A DNA stretch of 64,000 nt from Bog-473 sp963745665 (GCA_963745665.1 CAVUYE010000002.1:496001-560000); one strand, 5' to 3'. Counted from the stretch's first letter, positions 12,093-20,277 are shown. A program made the numbers and translations. The notes: generated by a model from the sequence alone, not told the origin.

Positions 12093-12481
12093 TGCCGACC
12101 GCTCACGACCTCTCCATGCTGGACGGCGACGAGCTGTCCTCCCGCCTGGGCGAGTCGCGCCGCGAGCTGTTCAACCTGCGCTTCCAGCTCGCCACCGGCC
12201 AGCTCGACAACCCGTCGCGCATCAGCCAGGTCAAGCGCGAGGTCGCTCGCATGCTGACCGTGCTGCGGGGCCGGGAGATCCTCGAGGCCGAGGGCGCCTA
12301 CGTGGCACCGACGGCGGCCGAGCACGAGGCGGCACGGGCCAAGCTCGCGGCGGAGGACGCCGAGCGCGAGGAGAAGGCGGCGGCACGGCAGGCGGCGGCC
12401 GAAGCCGAGGCGGAGCGGCCGACGCACGAGCACGACCACGATCACGACCACCTGGACGACGACGAAGAGGATGAGGCCTGA
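12092..12481 (+). CDS. rpmC: 50S ribosomal protein L29 with His/Asp-rich extension
   Basis: L29 lies next to L23 at the tunnel exit. ATG 12092 overlaps the L16 stop. Residues 1 to ~65 have the L29 helical hairpin (RRELFNLRFQLATGQLDN, then RISQVKREVARMLTVLRGRE). Unusually the protein continues to 129 residues, about twice the family length: first an Ala/Glu/Arg-rich helix-prone stretch, then a His/Asp/Glu-rich end containing HEHDHDHDH. The end could bind metal ions; this is inference from composition. Confidence 0.92.
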   Translation: MPTAHDLSMLDGDELSSRLGESRRELFNLRFQLATGQLDNPSRISQVKREVARMLTVLRGREILEAEGAYVAPTAAEHEAARAKLAAEDAEREEKAAARQAAAEAEAERPTHEHDHDHDHLDDDEEDEA

Positions 12482-12900
12482 TGGCCGACGAGACCCCAGA
12501 GAACGAAGAGGCCGTGGCCGCGGCCGAGGACGCCGCGCAGGCGCTCGACGCGGTCGAAGCCGAGGCAGCCATTGAGCTGCCGGCGACCGACGAGTCCGAC
12601 GCGCAGGCCACGGCCGCCAGCGAGCTGCCGGCCGAGGAGGACGGCCCGCGGGCCAACCGCCGCAAGGTGCGCGAGGGCATCGTGGTGTCCGACGCCATGT
12701 CCGCCACCGTCGTGGTGGCCGTCGTCGAGCGGGTGCGCCACCCCAAGTACGGCAAGACGGTGCAGCGCACCAAGAAGCTCTACGTGCACGACGCCGAGGA
12801 CAGCGCCAAGGTGGGGGACCGGGTCCGGGTGCAGGAGACCCGGCCGCTCTCCAAGCTCAAGCGCTGGCGGCTGACCGAAGTGGTGGAGCGGGCCCGATGA
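12481..12900 (+). CDS. rpsQ: 30S ribosomal protein S17 with acidic N-terminal extension
   Basis: S17 is a primary 16S rRNA binder with an OB fold. Residues ~60-139 match S17 (RRKVREGIVVSDAMSATVVV, then HPKYGKTVQRTKKLYVHD). They are preceded by about 58 residues rich in Glu, Ala and Asp. The ATG overlaps the L29 stop (TGATGG), and no internal start with a clear ribosome-binding site precedes the core, so the extension is probably translated. It ends with the ATGA-type overlap into rplN. Confidence 0.93.
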   Translation: MADETPENEEAVAAAEDAAQALDAVEAEAAIELPATDESDAQATAASELPAEEDGPRANRRKVREGIVVSDAMSATVVVAVVERVRHPKYGKTVQRTKKLYVHDAEDSAKVGDRVRVQETRPLSKLKRWRLTEVVERAR

Positions 12901-13266
12901 TTCAGCAGGAATCCCGGCTCCGGGTCGCCGACAACTCCGGCGCACGCGAGGTGCTCTGCATCCGGGTGCTCGGAGGGTCGCGCCGGCGCTACGCCAGCAT
13001 CGGTGACGTGTTCGTGGCCACGGTCAAGGACGCCATCCCCGGTGCCGCCGTCAAGAAGGGCGACGTCGTCAAGTGCGTCGTCGTGCGGACGAAGAAGGAG
13101 AAGCGGCGTCCCGACGGCAGCTACATCCGCTTCGACGAGAACGCCGCCGTTCTCATCAACGACCAGCAACAGCCAGCGCGGGACCCGCATCTTCGGGCCC
13201 GTCGGCCGCGAGCTGCGCGACAAGCGCTTCATGCGCATCGTGTCGCTCGCACCGGAGGTGCTCTGA
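12897..13266 (+). CDS. rplN: 50S ribosomal protein L14 (one +1 shift)
   Basis: L14 lies at the subunit interface. Begins MIQQESRLRVADNSGAREVL, canonical. At 13173-13176 (CAACAGCCAGCGCGGG) one extra base separates AVLINDQQQ from RGTRIFGPVGRELR. Removing it gives 122 residues, exactly the family length, ending MRIVSLAPEVL at TGA 13264-13266. Starts inside the rpsQ stop (ATGA). Confidence 0.92.
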
Positions 13267-13267
13267 C

Positions 13268-13577
13268 ATGAAGATCCACAAGGGAGACCAGGTCATCGTC
13301 CTGTCCGGCAAGGACAAGGGCAAGAAGGCCGAAGTGGTGCGGGCCATCCCGAGCCGCGACCGCGTCATCGTCGAAGGCGTCAACGTGGCCAAGCGCCACG
13401 CCAAGCCGACACGCGCCACCCAGCAGGGCGGGGTCATCGACAAGTTCATGCCGGTGCACGTCTCGACGGTGGGCCTCGTCTGCAAGAGCTGCGACAAGGC
13501 CGACGCGGGTCGGCTACAAGTTCGAAGACGACGGCGAGAAGGTCCGCGTCTGCAAGAAGTGCGGGTCGACGCTGTGA
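13268..13577 (+). CDS. rplX: 50S ribosomal protein L24 (one +1 shift)
   Basis: Assembly-initiator protein of the 50S. Starts at ATG 13268 (MKIHKGDQVIVLSGKDKGKK), one base after rplN. The KOW motif is intact. At 13507-13509 a GGG run in GACGCGGGTCGGC has one G too many; the next frame yields VGYKFEDDGEKVRVCKKCGSTL and stops at TGA 13575-13577, 102 residues in all, a normal length. The stop overlaps the GTG start of rplE. Without correction the frame fuses L24 to L5, which is an artefact. Confidence 0.9.
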
Positions 13578-14146
13578 GCACCACGAGCGCGCCGGCGCGT
13601 CCCCGGCTGAAGGAGCGGTACCTGACCGAGGTCCGGGACAGCCTGAAGGAAGGGCTGGGCCTGGGCAACGTCATGGAGGTCCCGCGCCTGGACAAGATCG
13701 TCATCAACATGGGCGTCGGCCGGGCCACCCAGCAGGCCTCGCTCATTGAGGGCGCCCAACGCGACCTGGAGACCATCACCGGCCAGAAGCCGATCGTCAC
13801 CCGGGCCAAGCAGTCCATCGCCGGCTTCAAGCTGCGCGAGGGCCAGGCCATCGGCGTCAAGGCGACGCTGCGGGGCGACCGGGCCTGGGAGTTCTTCGAC
13901 CGCCTGCTCAGCCTGGCCATTCCCCGCATCCGCGACTTCCGAGGGCTCTCGCCCCGGTCGTTCGACGGCCACGGCAACTACACGTTCGGGGTGACCGAGC
14001 AGCTGATCTTCCCCGAAATCGACTACGACAAGATCGACACGACCCGCGGCATGGACATCACCATCGTCACGACCGCACGCACCAACGAGGAAGGACGGGC
14101 GTTCCTGGCAGCGTTCGGCTTTCCGTTCCGACAGGAGAACCGGTAG
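13574..14146 (+). CDS. rplE: 50S ribosomal protein L5
   Basis: L5 binds 5S rRNA and contacts P-site tRNA. 190 residues from GTG 13574 (overlapping the L24 stop). The family segments MEVPRLDKIVINMGVG, GQKPIVTRAKQSIAGFKLR and GRAFLAAFGFPFR are intact. No interruption. Member of the spc operon. Confidence 0.96.
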   Translation: MSTTSAPARPRLKERYLTEVRDSLKEGLGLGNVMEVPRLDKIVINMGVGRATQQASLIEGAQRDLETITGQKPIVTRAKQSIAGFKLREGQAIGVKATLRGDRAWEFFDRLLSLAIPRIRDFRGLSPRSFDGHGNYTFGVTEQLIFPEIDYDKIDTTRGMDITIVTTARTNEEGRAFLAAFGFPFRQENR

Positions 14147-14150
14147 CACC

Positions 14151-14336
14151 ATGGCGAAGAAGGCTTTGATCGAGAAGCAGCAGCGCACCCCCAAGTTCAA
14201 GGTGCGGGGATACACCCGGTGCCAGCGGTGCGGGCGGCCGAAAGCCGTGTACCGCAAGTTCGGGCTCTGCCGCATCTGCCTGCGCGTCATGGTGCACGCG
14301 GGCGAGGTGCCCGGCGTCACGAAGGCAAGCTGGTAG
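14151..14336 (+). CDS. rpsZ: 30S ribosomal protein S14, zinc-binding type
   Basis: Short S14 (61 residues) of the type Z form. It has two CxxC pairs, in TRCQRCGRP and GLCRICLR, that bind one zinc ion. It lies between rplE and rpsH, the usual spc position. Actinobacteria often also carry a zinc-free S14 paralogue elsewhere, repressed by Zur, but none is present in this window. Confidence 0.97.
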   Translation: MAKKALIEKQQRTPKFKVRGYTRCQRCGRPKAVYRKFGLCRICLRVMVHAGEVPGVTKASW

Positions 14337-14342
14337 GCCGCC

Positions 14343-14747
14343 ATGACGATGACTGACCCCATCGCGGACATGCTCACGCGTATCCGCAACGCCAACTCCG
14401 CCATGTTCGACACGGTGAAGATGCCCGGCTCCAAGCTGAAGGAGTCGCTGGCCAACGTCCTCGAGCGCGAGGGCTTCATCGCGGGCTACACGGTCGAGCC
14501 GAACACGGGGAAGCCCGGGTCGACGCTCGAGATCACCCTGAAGTACTCGGGCGACCGCACCCGCACCATCGCCGGGATCAAGCGCGTGTCCAAGCCGGGC
14601 CTGCGCATTTACGCCCGTGCCGACGGCATGCCGCGCGTGCTCGGCGGCATGGGCGTGGCCGTGGTCTCCACCAGCCAAGGACTGCTGACCGACGCCGAAG
14701 CGCGTCGCAAGCACCTGGGCGGGGAGGTGCTCTGCCATGTCTGGTAG
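14343..14747 (+). CDS. rpsH: 30S ribosomal protein S8
   Basis: Central-domain 16S rRNA binder, and autogenous repressor of the spc operon in E. coli. 134 residues, start MTMTDPIADMLTRIRNANSA, end VSTSQGLLTDAEARRKHLGGEVLCHVW. No disruption. The S8-binding mRNA structure of E. coli was not looked for in detail. Confidence 0.97.
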   Translation: MTMTDPIADMLTRIRNANSAMFDTVKMPGSKLKESLANVLEREGFIAGYTVEPNTGKPGSTLEITLKYSGDRTRTIAGIKRVSKPGLRIYARADGMPRVLGGMGVAVVSTSQGLLTDAEARRKHLGGEVLCHVW

Positions 14748-14771
14748 TCCCGAGAACGGAGGGGGTGCCTG

Positions 14772-15311
14772 ATGTCACGCGTCGGACGCTCTCCCATCAC
14801 GGTCCCTTCCAACGTCACCGTGACCCTCAGCGGGGACACGGTCAACGTCAAGGGCCCCCAGGGCTCCCTCGAGCGCCAGCTGCCCGAGGGCATCACCATC
14901 GCGCAGGAGGGTGACACGCTGGTCGTCAGCCGCCCCGACGACGAGCGGCGCCACCGGGCCCTGCACGGCCTGTCGCGCTCGCTGGTGGCCAACATGGTGT
15001 CGGGCGTGACCGACGGCTTCACCAAGGAGCTCGAGATCGTCGGCGTGGGCTACCGCGCCACGGCCAAGGGCCCCAATGCCCTCGAGCTGGCGCTCGGGTT
15101 CTCGCACTCGGTGAACGTCAACGCCCCGGACGGAATCTCCTTCGAGGTGCCGGTCCCGACGCGGATCATCGTCAAGGGCATCGACAAGGAGAAGGTCGGC
15201 CAGGTGGCTGCCGACATCCGCAAACTGCGCAAGCCCGAGCCCTACAAGGGCAAGGGCGTGCGCTACGCCAACGAACGAGTGCTGCGCAAAGCAGGAAAGG
15301 CTGCCAAGTAA
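14772..15311 (+). CDS. rplF: 50S ribosomal protein L6
   Basis: L6 lies near the factor-binding site of the 50S. 179 residues with the duplicated L6 fold, starting MSRVGRSPITVPSNV, with the C-terminal signature KPEPYKGKGVRYANE. A good ribosome-binding site (GGAGGGGG) lies in the 24-nt gap after rpsH. Its stop overlaps the rplR start. Confidence 0.97.
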   Translation: MSRVGRSPITVPSNVTVTLSGDTVNVKGPQGSLERQLPEGITIAQEGDTLVVSRPDDERRHRALHGLSRSLVANMVSGVTDGFTKELEIVGVGYRATAKGPNALELALGFSHSVNVNAPDGISFEVPVPTRIIVKGIDKEKVGQVAADIRKLRKPEPYKGKGVRYANERVLRKAGKAAK

Positions 15312-15685
15312 TGGCACGTACGAGCGATCGCACCCGCCTGCGCCTCCGGCGTCACGAGCGTGTGCGCATCAAGGTCAGCGGCACGGCCGAATGCCCCCGC
15401 CTGGCCGTGCACCGGTCGAACCGGCACATCTCGGCCCAGCTCATCGACGATGCGGCGGGTCGCACGCTGGTCTCCGCCTCCTCGGTGGAGTCGGACCTGC
15501 GTGCGTCCTTGGGCAAGAGCGGTGGCGGTAACGTGACAGGCGCAGAATCGGTCGGGCGGCTGCTTGGCTCGAGGGCCAAGGCGGCCGGTATCACCAAGGT
15601 GGTTTTTGACCGTGGGGGCTTCGTGTACCACGGGCGTGTCGCCGTCCTGGCTGACGCGGCACGGGCCGAGGGACTGGAGTTCTGA
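15311..15685 (+). CDS. rplR: 50S ribosomal protein L18
   Basis: 5S rRNA-binding protein. 124 residues. The family ending AAGITKVVFDRGGFVYHGRV, then ADAARAEGLEF, is intact. Overlaps the last base of rplF and is followed two bases later by rpsE. Confidence 0.96.
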   Translation: MARTSDRTRLRLRRHERVRIKVSGTAECPRLAVHRSNRHISAQLIDDAAGRTLVSASSVESDLRASLGKSGGGNVTGAESVGRLLGSRAKAAGITKVVFDRGGFVYHGRVAVLADAARAEGLEF

Positions 15686-15687
15686 GC

Positions 15688-16239
15688 ATGGTCGACACAC
15701 AGTACGAAGAGCGCACCATCAAGGTGAACCGCGTGGCCAAGGTGGTCAAGGGTGGCCGGCGCTTCTCCTTTGCCGCGCTGATGGTCGTCGGCGACGGCAA
15801 CGGCAAGGTCGGACTGGGCTACGGCAAGGCCAAGGAGGCCGGGCTCGCGGTCCAGAAGGGGATCGAGGAGGCGCGCAAGAACCTCTTCGAGGTGCCCCTC
15901 GCCGGCAGCACCATCGTCCACCCCGTCATCGGTGAGAGCGGTGCCGGCCGGGTCCTCCTGAAGCCCGCCGCACCGGGAACCGGCGTCATCGCCGGCGGCG
16001 CGGCCCGCCACATCCTCGAGATGGCCGGCATCCGCGACATTCTGGCCAAGTCGCTGGGCTCGTCGAACGGGATCAACGTGGCTCACGCCACTATCGCCGG
16101 GCTCAAGCAGCTCCGGCGTCCCGACGACGTGGCCGCATTGCGCGGCAAGTCGGCCGACGAGGTCACTCCCGGCGGCGTTCTGCGGGCCTACCGGGAGCGC
16201 AAGCGGGAGACCGACCTGTTCGCGGCGGAGACACGCTGA
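15688..16239 (+). CDS. rpsE: 30S ribosomal protein S5
   Basis: Proofreading-related 30S protein at the mRNA entry. 183 residues; the double-stranded-RNA-binding-like N domain (VNRVAKVVKGGRRFSFAALM) and the second domain (GGAARHILEMAGIRDILAKS) are intact. Confidence 0.97.
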   Translation: MVDTQYEERTIKVNRVAKVVKGGRRFSFAALMVVGDGNGKVGLGYGKAKEAGLAVQKGIEEARKNLFEVPLAGSTIVHPVIGESGAGRVLLKPAAPGTGVIAGGAARHILEMAGIRDILAKSLGSSNGINVAHATIAGLKQLRRPDDVAALRGKSADEVTPGGVLRAYRERKRETDLFAAETR

Positions 16240-16241
16240 CC

Positions 16242-16457
16242 ATGGCCGCCACCACCAAGAAGCCGACGGGCGAGCCCCGCCTGCTCGTCACGCAGACCCG
16301 CTCGGCCATCGGGACCAAGCCGAAGCACCGGGGCACGCTGCGGGCCCTGGGCCTGCGCGGCATCGGTCAGTCCAACGAGCTGCCGGACCGCCCCGAAATC
16401 AGGGGCATGCTGGCCCGTGTCCCGCACCTGATCCGCATTGAGGAGATGTCGAAGTGA
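16242..16457 (+). CDS. rpmD: 50S ribosomal protein L30
   Basis: Small 50S protein, 71 residues. Core LLVTQTRSAIGTKPKHRGTL and the following RALGLRG match L30. It starts two bases after rpsE and overlaps the rplO start (GTGA). Residues 1-12 are a short extra N-terminus. Confidence 0.95.
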   Translation: MAATTKKPTGEPRLLVTQTRSAIGTKPKHRGTLRALGLRGIGQSNELPDRPEIRGMLARVPHLIRIEEMSK

Positions 16458-16943
16458 AACTCCACGATCTGGCGCCGCCCAAGGGCGCGACCGTCGGCCA
16501 AGCGCCGGGTCGGCCGCGGCACCGGAGGGAAGGGCCACAAGACGGCCGGCCGGGGGACCAAGGGCCAGAAGGCCCGCAACACCATGCCGGCAGGCTTCGA
16601 GGGTGGCCAGCTCCCCCTCATGCAGCGCATTCCCAAGCTCAAGGGGTTCAAGAACCCGTTCCGGATCGAGTACACGCCGGTCAACCTGGCTGCGCTCGAG
16701 GCGCTGGGAGCCGATGTGGTCACGGTCGAGGTGCTGGTAGAGGCCGGTCTGGTGCGCCCGAAGGCCCTGGTCAAGATCCTGGGGCAGGGTTCGCTCAGCC
16801 GCCCGGTCCGGGTCTCGGCCCACGCCTTCTCCAAGTCGGCCGAGGCTGCGATCACCGCCGCCGGGGGTAGCGTCGAGCGCGTGGCAATGCCTTTCGGACA
16901 TGGGCGTCCGCCCGCGTCGGGCAACGCCTTGATGAACCGCTAG
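16454..16943 (+). CDS. rplO: 50S ribosomal protein L15 (one +1 shift)
   Basis: Late-assembly 50S protein. GTG 16454 starts VKLHDLAPPKGATVG. At 16498-16499 GGC-C-AAG has an extra C where the family reads Gly-Lys-Arg-Arg-Val-Gly-Arg-Gly. The next frame continues with the glycine-rich KTAGRGTKGQKAR region and the C-terminal SAHAFSKSAEAAITAAGG to TAG 16941-16943. Corrected length is 162 residues, slightly above the usual ~146. The shift lies at residue ~15, so uncorrected translation would yield no L15 at all. Confidence 0.9.
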
Positions 16944-16980
16944 TGACCACCGCTCCGGGACTTCACTGAGAGGAAGGGCC

Positions 16981-18267
16981 ATGCTCTCCCGGCTCGCCAA
17001 TATTTTCAGGGTCCCCGACCTTCGGAACAAGGTCATTTTCACGCTGGCCGTCATCGCCCTGTATCAGATCGGGGCCAACGTTCCGGTGCCGGGTGTCAAC
17101 TGGGCGAAGTTGCAGACCCTGGAGAGCTCGGCCTCCGCGTCGGGCGTGCTGGGCTTTTTGAACCTCTTCAGCGGTGGGGCGCTGGTGCGCCTGGCCGTCT
17201 TCGGCCTGGGCGTCATGCCCTACATCACGAGCTCCATCATCATCCAGCTGCTCTCGACGGTCATCCCCAAGCTCGAGGAGTGGCGCGACCAGGGTGCAGT
17301 CGGCCAGAAGAAGATCACGCAGACCACGCGGTACCTCACCGTGGCCCTGGCGGTCATGCAGTCCTCGGGCCTCGTCTACGCCTTCCACGGCCACGACTCG
17401 GCGCTGCTGGGGACCAGCATCGACTTGATCCCGAGCTTCAACTGGCCGCTGGCGCTGTTCATGGTGTTGATCCTGACGGCAGGGACGGCCTTCGTCATGT
17501 GGCTGGCGGAGCTCATCACCCAGCGCGGCATCGGCCAGGGCATGTCGATCCTGATCTTCGCCAACGTCGTCGCGGCCATCCCGACCGGGTTCAAGGCCAT
17601 CTACGAAGAGGGCGGGATCAGCAAGTTTTCGATCATCATTCTGGTCTCGATCGTCTTGTTGGTCTTCATCGTCTTCATGGACCAGGGGCAGCGGCGCATC
17701 CCCGTCACCTTCGCCCGTCGGGTTGTGGGGCGGCGCATGTACGGCGGCAGCTCCACCTACATCCCGCTCAAGGTGAACCAGTCCGGCGTGATCCCGATCA
17801 TCTTCGCCAGCTCGGTGTTGTACATCCCGGTCTTGCTCTCGAACGTCGTCCCATGGAACTGGTTCCAGAACTTCGTGCGCAACAGCCTGACCCCGACCAG
17901 CTTCTTCTACATCCTGGCCTACTTCCTGCTGATCGTGATGTTCACCTTCTTCTACGTGTACGTCGCCTTCGACCCGCACCAGCAGGCGGACCTGATCCGC
18001 AAGCAGGGTGGCTTCGTGCCCGGCATCCGGCCGGGGCCGCCCACGGAGCGCTACTTCGCGCACATCCTGAGCCGCATCACGGTGGTGGGCGCACTCTTCC
18101 TCGGTTCCGTGGCCGTGGTGCCGTCGCTGCTGATGGCGCTGTGGCACCTGAACCGGTTCCCGTTCTACGGGACCACCCTGCTGATCTCAGTGGGCGTCGC
18201 CCTCGAGACCATGCGCCAGATCGACAGCCAGTTGATGATGCGCAACTACGAGGGCTTCCTCAAGTAG
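16981..18267 (+). CDS. secY: Preprotein translocase subunit SecY
   Basis: Channel subunit of the Sec translocon in the cytoplasmic membrane. 428 residues with ten predicted membrane segments. The plug/TM2 region GGALVRLAVFGLGVMPYIT and the cytoplasmic loop DQGQRRIPVTFARRVVGRRM are clear. AGAGGAAGG precedes the ATG. It sits after rplO and before adk, the standard spc-operon end. Confidence 0.98.
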   Translation: MLSRLANIFRVPDLRNKVIFTLAVIALYQIGANVPVPGVNWAKLQTLESSASASGVLGFLNLFSGGALVRLAVFGLGVMPYITSSIIIQLLSTVIPKLEEWRDQGAVGQKKITQTTRYLTVALAVMQSSGLVYAFHGHDSALLGTSIDLIPSFNWPLALFMVLILTAGTAFVMWLAELITQRGIGQGMSILIFANVVAAIPTGFKAIYEEGGISKFSIIILVSIVLLVFIVFMDQGQRRIPVTFARRVVGRRMYGGSSTYIPLKVNQSGVIPIIFASSVLYIPVLLSNVVPWNWFQNFVRNSLTPTSFFYILAYFLLIVMFTFFYVYVAFDPHQQADLIRKQGGFVPGIRPGPPTERYFAHILSRITVVGALFLGSVAVVPSLLMALWHLNRFPFYGTTLLISVGVALETMRQIDSQLMMRNYEGFLK

Positions 18268-18273
18268 GCGCCG

Positions 18274-18957
18274 GTGATTCCCGGGGTCAGGCTCGTGGTC
18301 CTCGGCAAGCAGGGGGCCGGGAAGGGGACGCAGTGTGTGCGCCTCTCCCATCACTACGTGGTGCCGCACGTGTCCACTGGGGACATGCTGCGCAGCGAGG
18401 TGAAGTCCCGCTCACCGCTCGGCCAGCGCGCGCACTCCCTGATGGAGCAGGGTGAGCTCATCCCCGACGAGATGGTCATGGAGATGGTGGGGGCCCGCCT
18501 CACCGAGCGCGACACCACGGGGCGCGGCTTCGTGCTCGACGGTTGCCCGCGCACCACGGTGCAGGCGGAATCGCTCGACAAGATCGTCCAGCCCTGGACC
18601 CTCGACATCGTGATCGACCTGCAGGTCCCCACCAACCTGGTCATGAAGCGCCTGGCCTCGCGCCGGGTGTGTGTGGACTGCGGTGCCAACTACTCGACCG
18701 CCGCACCGCCGCTGGTGAACTGGACGTGCGACGTCTGCGGTGGCGAGGTGGTGCAGCGGGAGGACGACACCGAGGAGGCGATTGGGCGCCGGCTCAAGCT
18801 CTACGAGGAGGAGACGGCCCCGTTGCTCGACTGGTACAAGCAGCGCAACCTCCTGACCGAGATCAACGGCACGGGCTCGCCCGATGCGGTGACCCGCCGC
18901 GTGGTCGGGGCCATCGACACGCTGCGCCAGCAGACGAGGGGCGAGGCGGACCAGTGA
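18274..18957 (+). CDS. adk: Adenylate kinase, zinc-lid type
   Basis: Interconverts ATP+AMP and 2 ADP. GTG start at 18274 gives 227 residues. The P-loop is GKQGAGKGT (residues 11-19) rather than the common GPPGAGKGT. The DGCPRT AMP-site motif (usually DGFPRT) and a long LID with two Cys pairs (CVDCG and CDVCGG) are visible; the four Cys probably hold structural zinc. It overlaps map by four bases. Confidence 0.96.
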   Translation: MIPGVRLVVLGKQGAGKGTQCVRLSHHYVVPHVSTGDMLRSEVKSRSPLGQRAHSLMEQGELIPDEMVMEMVGARLTERDTTGRGFVLDGCPRTTVQAESLDKIVQPWTLDIVIDLQVPTNLVMKRLASRRVCVDCGANYSTAAPPLVNWTCDVCGGEVVQREDDTEEAIGRRLKLYEEETAPLLDWYKQRNLLTEINGTGSPDAVTRRVVGAIDTLRQQTRGEADQ

Positions 18958-19694
18958 GGCGCAACGACGACGAGCTGGCCAAGATGCGCCGCGCCGGCAA
19001 GGTCGTGGCTGAGATGCACGAGAAGACCCGGGCCGCGGCCAAGCCCGGCGTGACGACGCTGGAGCTGGACAAGGTGGCCCGGGAGGTCCTGGACCGCCGC
19101 CGAGCCACCTCGAACTTCCTCAACTACCACGGCTTCCCGGCCGTGATCTGCACCTCCCCCAACTCCATGATCGTGCACGGCATCCCGGGCGGGTACGCGC
19201 TGGAGGAGGGGGACATCCTCTCCATCGACTGCGGCGCCATCATCGAGGGCTACCACGGCGACGCCGCCTTCACCATGGGCATCGGCACCATCTCCAAGGA
19301 GGCCCAGAAGCTGCTTGAGGTCACCGAGCGGAGCCTGTGGGCCGGGATCGAGCAGATGACCAAGGGCAACTCGCTCAACGAGATCGGCCGGGCGGTGCAG
19401 GACGTGGCCGAGGCGGCAGGCTTCAGCGTGGTCAGGGAGTACGTGGGCCACGCCATCGGGACGGCCATGCATGAGCAGCCCCAGGTCCCCAACTACTGGC
19501 CGGGCAGCAGGGGCCCCACCCTCAAGACCGGCAACGTCTTCGCCGTCGAGCCCATGGTCAACGTGGGCTCGCCCGAGACCCTGCTGCTCGACGACAATTG
19601 GAGCGTGGTCACGGCCGACGGGAGCCTTTCGGCCCACTTCGAGCACACCATCGCCATCACCCCAGACGGCCCGGAGGTCTTCACCCTGCCCTAG
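18954..19694 (+). CDS. map: Methionine aminopeptidase, type I
   Basis: Removes the initiator Met from nascent proteins. GTG 18954 overlaps the adk stop (GTGA), giving 246 residues (VRRNDDELAKMRRAG). Metal ligands are visible: Asp in SIDCGAIIEGYHGD (two Asp), His in YVGHAIGTAMHEQP, Glu in FAVEPMVNVG and Glu in HFEHTIAIT. The open frame extends further upstream through adk, but that is a shadow. Confidence 0.96.
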   Translation: MRRNDDELAKMRRAGKVVAEMHEKTRAAAKPGVTTLELDKVAREVLDRRRATSNFLNYHGFPAVICTSPNSMIVHGIPGGYALEEGDILSIDCGAIIEGYHGDAAFTMGIGTISKEAQKLLEVTERSLWAGIEQMTKGNSLNEIGRAVQDVAEAAGFSVVREYVGHAIGTAMHEQPQVPNYWPGSRGPTLKTGNVFAVEPMVNVGSPETLLLDDNWSVVTADGSLSAHFEHTIAITPDGPEVFTLP

Positions 19695-19737
19695 GGACTC
19701 GGATTCAGGGCCGGGCCAGGGCTTTCGTAAACGCCGG

Positions 19738-19766
19738 CTGGAAAACCCGGCCGAATGCGGTAGACT
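19738..19766 (+). promoter_or_regulatory. Candidate promoter before infA
   Basis: CTGGAA (19738-19743), 17-nt spacer, TAGACT (19761-19766). It lies in the 213-nt gap between map and infA, which holds no gene. It would give infA-rpmJ-rpsM-rpsK-rpsD-rpoA-rplQ their own transcription start. The -35 match is weak. Confidence 0.4.
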
Positions 19767-19907
19767 TATTCGCTGGCTCTTGGACCTGGTGCGTCCCCGC
19801 GGGGGTGTGCTGACCAGTAGCCACGCCCGATTCCGCCCCGTTCCGGCCTCGCGCCACCGGTGTGGTCGGGGCAGCACCCACAAGAACGAAGATCAGGAGA
19901 GAGTCAC

Positions 19908-20132
19908 CTGCCCAAGCCCAAGGAAGACGCCATCGTGCTCGAAGGCACGGTGGTCGAGCCACTGCCCAATGCCATGTTCCGCGTCGAGTTGGAGAACGGA
20001 CACAAGGTGCTGGCGCACAGCTCGGGGAAGATGCGGATGCATCGCATCCGCATCCTGCCGGGGGACAAGGTGCAGGTCGAGATCACTCCGTATGACCTCA
20101 ACCGGGGTCGGATCACCTATCGGTACAAGTAA
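19908..20132 (+). CDS. infA: Translation initiation factor IF-1 (apparent CTG start)
   Basis: IF-1 blocks the A site during initiation. The conserved OB-fold (VEPLPNAMFRVELENGHKVL, then RIRILPGDKVQVEITPYDLN) fills the frame. The family N-terminus (Met-Pro-Lys-x-Lys-Glu-Asp) aligns with CTG at 19908, with AGGAGAGAG six bases upstream. No ATG, GTG or TTG fits there; the nearest in-frame GTG, 19860, would bury this ribosome-binding site in the coding region and add 16 unrelated residues. With the CTG start the protein has 74 residues, normal for IF-1. CTG starts are rare. Confidence 0.9.
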   Translation: MPKPKEDAIVLEGTVVEPLPNAMFRVELENGHKVLAHSSGKMRMHRIRILPGDKVQVEITPYDLNRGRITYRYK

Positions 20133-20150
20133 GTAAGGACGGCGATTCAA

Positions 20151-20264
20151 GTGAAGGTTCGGCCGAGCGTGAAGCCGATCTGTGAGAAGTGCAAGGTCAT
20201 CCGGCGCCGCGGCGTGGTGCGGGTGATCTGCGATAACCCGCGCCACAAGCAGCGGCAGGGCTAG
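20151..20264 (+). CDS. rpmJ: 50S ribosomal protein L36
   Basis: Smallest 50S protein, 37 residues, GTG start at 20151: VKVRPSVKPICEKCKVIRRR and so on. The zinc ligands are the Cys pair in CEKC, a further Cys (VICDN) and His (PRHKQRQG), i.e. the zinc-binding (C+) form. Position between infA and rpsM is standard. Confidence 0.97.
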   Translation: MKVRPSVKPICEKCKVIRRRGVVRVICDNPRHKQRQG

Positions 20265-20277
20265 GAGAGGAAGACAG

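Noticed and set aside
13073..14146. A fused L24-L5 frame
   Set aside because: Produced by the extra G at 13507-13509; L24 ends at 13577 and L5 starts at GTG 13574.
7480..16943. Treating the shifted ribosomal protein genes as pseudogenes
   Set aside because: They are single-copy, mostly essential, in perfect operon order, and become normal by removing one base per site; loss of function of so many at once is not credible.
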